Source: Hymenoscyphus infarciens (taxonomy: Eukaryota > Ascomycota > Leotiomycetes > Helotiales > Helotiaceae). Taken from it: a stretch of DNA of 24,365 bases. The stretch spans positions 1-24,365 of the forward strand of contig LLCB01000534.1 of assembly GCA_001414345.1 (NCBI GenBank). Direction: 5' to 3'. Both the position numbers and the translations under genes were made by a program. A model generated the notes under the pieces. The model worked only from the letters and a program-made list of their open reading frames with translations, was not told the origin of the DNA and did no database searches. Below are positions 22,093 to 24,365 of this stretch, in pieces (positions within the stretch are counted from its first letter, which is position 1; every line of letters begins with the position of its first letter).

Positions 22093-22953
22093 ACTATATA
22101 TCTAGTAGAAAAGACAAAGATAATTAAAGCGATAACTATTCTAGAAATAGCTTTAATTATTCTATATAATTTTAATATAAATTATTACTTTTTATACTAT
22201 AAGACTATATTTTAGTATTATATTTATATACTTTTATACTTTAAAATTTATCCTAAAATAACGCTAACAGCTATATTACGCTTTACGTCAAAAGAGCGTT
22301 TCGTATTACTTTACGTAACGTAATATTCTGTATTCCTAGTCTAGACTCCGGGTTGTCTAGTCAGATCGGAAACACGTGATATTTACGACCACGTGATTCA
22401 CTCCCCTTCCAAAAAGGGCTCCGAGGAAAAAGAAAACTGAATTGAATTTACCCAGACCTTTTGTAATCAACGCGAAGAAAAAGAAAGGACTTGTAAGCAC
22501 GCGTTACCAGTTTCGTAACGTCGTGTGCCTAAGCCTCTTTTCAAATCTCGATTCAACCAACCAGGGTACACGAAAGGACGGCTGCTTAGAAATGCGCAAG
22601 AAAGCAATGCAGGACTACTGCACCTTTCACGCACACGGCTTCGAGGACAAGGGTCTTGCATTCGTTCCTGACGCTGTGAGTCACAATGTAGAGACAGACT
22701 CGTTTGAGAAAAGAAGGGGAGATTGCGGGGTATTGGTGTAGATGAAGGTGCGAGGGGAGGAAGGTTGGTGAGCTGCAACTTGTAAGAAAAAGAAAAGAGG
22801 CTCAGATGAGGAGGAACAAGAAAGAATGAAAGGGACAAAGGAATATGGTACTCTTTTTTTTTTGTTGACCGAGTTTCCGGATTATCGTTGCACCAATATG
22901 GAGGCCTCTGGCTTGCATGGATCAGCAGATGGGTTTTGTGGAAGGCAAGGGCG

Positions 22954-23152
22954 TACGGAGTAAATGTCAACAAATCCCACCTTTACATTTTCAGGATCTG
23001 TTGAATCAAATCGGCGGCCTGGAAAGAGATCCGGTCAGCAATAACGGCCAGTGCTACTGCACCTACGGAGAGGATCCAAATGAAGTACGGAGTACACGGC
23101 GTGCTGGAAAGGGAAAAAAGAAGGTTCAAGATACCGTACGAGATACTCCGTA
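22954..23152. repeat. three copies of the TACGGAGTA motif (two direct, one inverted)
   Basis: Exact copies are at 22954-22962 and 23086-23094, with the reverse complement TACTCCGTA at 23144-23152. Near-copies (TACGGAGAG at 23064, TACCGTACGA at 23132) lie between them. They may be a regulatory word or a relic of a dispersed repeat. Confidence 0.75.
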
Positions 23153-23264
23153 CTGGCGATGCTGTTTTGAGTGCAGGCTGGTAGGTAGGGGTAGGTGCTG
23201 GCCGGTGGAAGTGTTTGAAGTTGGTGGGGGGATCTGGTGGGGGAGGTGAGGTCTTGGAGAACAA
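22983..23264 (-). CDS. weak candidate: small protein with one membrane segment
   Basis: An open frame of 93 residues on the minus strand, unrecognised. The N-terminal half is proline-rich and unlikely-looking. The C-terminal half reads SISYGILNLLFSLSST, then PYFIWILSVGAVALAVIADRI (a good single membrane helix, about residues 58-76) and FQAADLIQQILKM. The membrane segment and amphipathic tail look more protein-like than the rest, so this could be the last exon of a larger gene or a fragment. No intron structure upstream could be settled. Confidence 0.25.
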   Translation of the reverse strand: MFSKTSPPPPDPPTNFKHFHRPAPTPTYQPALKTASPVRSISYGILNLLFSLSSTPCTPYFIWILSVGAVALAVIADRISFQAADLIQQILKM

Positions 23265-23734
23265 GGCTCAGTAAATTGCAAATGCTGGCACCACCTGGCA
23301 GGTGTAATGTGTTTGTTTTCATTGTCTTCAGGTCCTGGAAATGAAAGCAAACTTGGGCAATGTTTCGAAATCGTCAAGGCCGCGTTGAATGAGGATGCCT
23401 ATTTGTGAAAGATTCAACATACGTAGACTATTGTCTAGGTAGCAAGATATCAGCATCAAAAAGTGCACCAGAAACGACGCGGCGCGGCCTTTCATCCTTC
23501 AGGCGGCGGCTGCACCATAGCCTAAATTTGGGTTGGTGAGGCGGCCACAAGGCGGGTTTGAGGCTGGAGCTTATCGGCCACTCACCTCTGGCATGTGTCC
23601 TACACCCCCTGCCAGGCTTTCTTAGGCCACGTCGTAAGTCGCGGACAAGGCATAACAAGGCCGAAACCCCTGCGGAGGACTCGCTGTAGAGCCGGGGGCT
23701 GTATGGACTACTCGGCCCCACATATACAGAGACA

Positions 23735-23765
23735 CCCCGAGCGAGCTTATAGAGGCTCTGCGGGG
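23735..23765. repeat. GC-rich hairpin next to an inverted-repeat arm
   Basis: CCCCG (23735-23739) pairs with CGGGG (23761-23765), and inside it GAGC pairs with GCTC. It abuts the left arm of the inverted repeat that starts at 23765. The function is unknown; it may be part of the same mobile unit. Confidence 0.5.
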
Positions 23766-24217
23766 AAGAAAAACTGTACGCTTTTAAGGCATAGGCTACT
23801 CTACCTAAAACCACCTCTTTTTATCTTTAATTTATGACTTTTTATTACTTTATATATAAATTAGATAGTAAATTAATATCTAATAATATGTTATTTGTCT
23901 CTTACGCTCTCTATACTTATAAAACCGATATATAAACCTCTTATATATATAATTTACTATCTTCTAGCTTAATATTATATTAAAAGCTTCTAGGAACTAG
24001 ATATAACTCTCCTCTTATAGATTCGTTCTCTTTAAATAGAACATTCTCTTAATAGTATAAGCTATTATCTTAATAAGAAATAGAGAGCTTAATTCTAGGC
24101 TTTATAAATAGACTAAATTAGTAGAATATAAGTAGAAATATAGAATATAAAAGAGAGAGGAAAAGAGGTAGCTTTAGATAGAGTAGCCTATGCCTTAAAA
24201 GCGTACGGTTTTTCTTC
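23765..24217. mobile_element. 453-bp foldback/MITE-like unit with 57-bp inverted arms
   Basis: The arm 23765-23821 and the reverse complement of 24161-24217 are identical at 53 of 57 positions (both contain TACGCTTTTAAGGCATAGG). The 339 bp between the arms are AT-rich and RIP-like and encode nothing readable. No flanking target duplication is seen. It could be a MITE, a foldback element or an inverted duplication of a larger repeat's edge. Confidence 0.7.
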
Positions 24218-24365
24218 TCTATCGAGAGAGATATAGCGATTAAGTATTATAACCTCTAGACTCTTATCTCTAATACTATACTAGATTTTAATTATCTATT
24301 TCCTCTCTAAAACCTATCTAAAAAACTAAGTTTAAGAACTAGAATAATACTTAGATATCTCTTTC
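23822..24365. repeat. start of a second AT-rich RIP tract
   Basis: CpA/TpG become rare from about 23830, except in the right inverted arm (24161-24217). TATA-, TAG- and CTCT-rich sequence runs to the window end. No gene is visible. Confidence 0.8.

Larger units (their letters stand above)
6480..22330. repeat. RIP-mutated AT-rich isochore
   Basis: About 15.9 kb with almost no CpA or TpG and a great excess of TpA; for example 8041-8100 and 17041-17100 contain neither. Remaining C is mostly in CT, CC or CG. This is the expected result of repeat-induced point mutation, which changes CpA to TpA on both strands of duplicated DNA in many ascomycetes. All reading frames are riddled with TAA/TAG. Parts are pyrimidine-rich on the plus strand (about 7900-12700), showing that the coding strand of the old element there was the minus strand. 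Base content returns to normal abruptly at about 6430-6480 and 22300-22340. Confidence 0.95.
22331..23734. other. GC-balanced island with no convincing gene
   Basis: Normal dinucleotide content returns here. The reading frames are short, start late or are biased in composition (proline/serine-rich shadows of purine-rich strands). I see no tRNA or rRNA. Three exact TACGGAGTA motifs lie in 22954-23152, and a CACCTGGCAGGTG near-palindrome lies near 23291-23303. One weak gene candidate is listed separately. Confidence 0.5.

Noticed and set aside
6480..22330. the AT-rich block as mitochondrial DNA, a CRISPR array or a bacterial insert
   Set aside because: The loss of CpA/TpG with readable nuclear retrotransposon relics points to RIP. 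There are no regularly spaced repeats with unique spacers and no mitochondrial genes.
22467..22973. 168-residue minus-strand open frame, Ser/Pro/Leu-rich
   Set aside because: Composition reflects purine-rich plus-strand DNA; no domain, no intron structure and no recognisable start context.
23428..23814. 128-residue minus-strand open frame (with text such as SPYSPRLYSESSAG)
   Set aside because: It overlaps the foldback arm and the GC-rich hairpin, is rich in R, S and P, and looks like repeat-derived sequence rather than a gene.

Overview
The window looks like a chromosome segment of a filamentous ascomycete (Pezizomycotina). The genes have short introns of about 50-115 bp with GT...AG ends and CTAAT/CTAAC-like branch sites. 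About 16 kb of the window is AT-rich DNA almost free of CpA and TpG dinucleotides, the mark of repeat-induced point mutation (RIP). A helotialean/leotiomycete-type genome would fit, but the species cannot be told from this sequence.

Left, gene-bearing part (1-6424). A partial gene at the left edge encodes a cysteine-rich, probably extracellular protein that I do not recognise. It converges with a complete four-exon minus-strand gene (833-2466) for a secreted, probably GPI-anchored, PQQ-type sugar dehydrogenase of the glucose/sorbosone dehydrogenase (AA12) type. After an intergenic stretch comes a broken ankyrin-repeat gene (about 2882-3460), then about 1 kb without a recognisable gene. Next is a complete four-exon gene (4528-6424) for an APH-fold phosphotransferase resembling mitochondrial AIM9-type proteins. 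It stops about 50-100 bp before the RIP-mutated DNA begins.

AT-rich isochore (about 6480-22330). No living gene is present, but several dead transposons can still be read on the minus strand: a Tad1-like LINE (about 7728-12850) with gag-type, endonuclease and reverse-transcriptase patches; a Tc1/mariner-like transposon (about 13500-15640); and a Copia-type LTR retrotransposon (about 16150-19100, probably reaching about 20500). A 365-bp solo LTR (13949-14313) sits inside the Tc1/mariner transposase, flanked by a 5-bp target duplication. It keeps about a dozen CpA/TpG sites and so looks less RIP-damaged than its host element. A divergent copy of this LTR lies at about 14505-14803 and an inverted copy at about 21706-22092. 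Two further short left-side segments also have inverted partners near the right edge.

Right part (22330-24365). This is a GC-balanced island of about 1.5 kb with no convincing gene: one weak small membrane-protein candidate, three copies of a TACGGAGTA motif, and a GC-rich hairpin. It is followed by a 453-bp inverted-repeat structure (57-bp arms, 53/57 identical) whose interior starts a second AT-rich tract that runs off the window.

The working genes do not form an evident pathway or cluster. The window is best read as ordinary genes next to a RIP-inactivated transposon graveyard. I found no convincing new biological system. The most informative signal is the layered transposon insertion history with unequal RIP damage.
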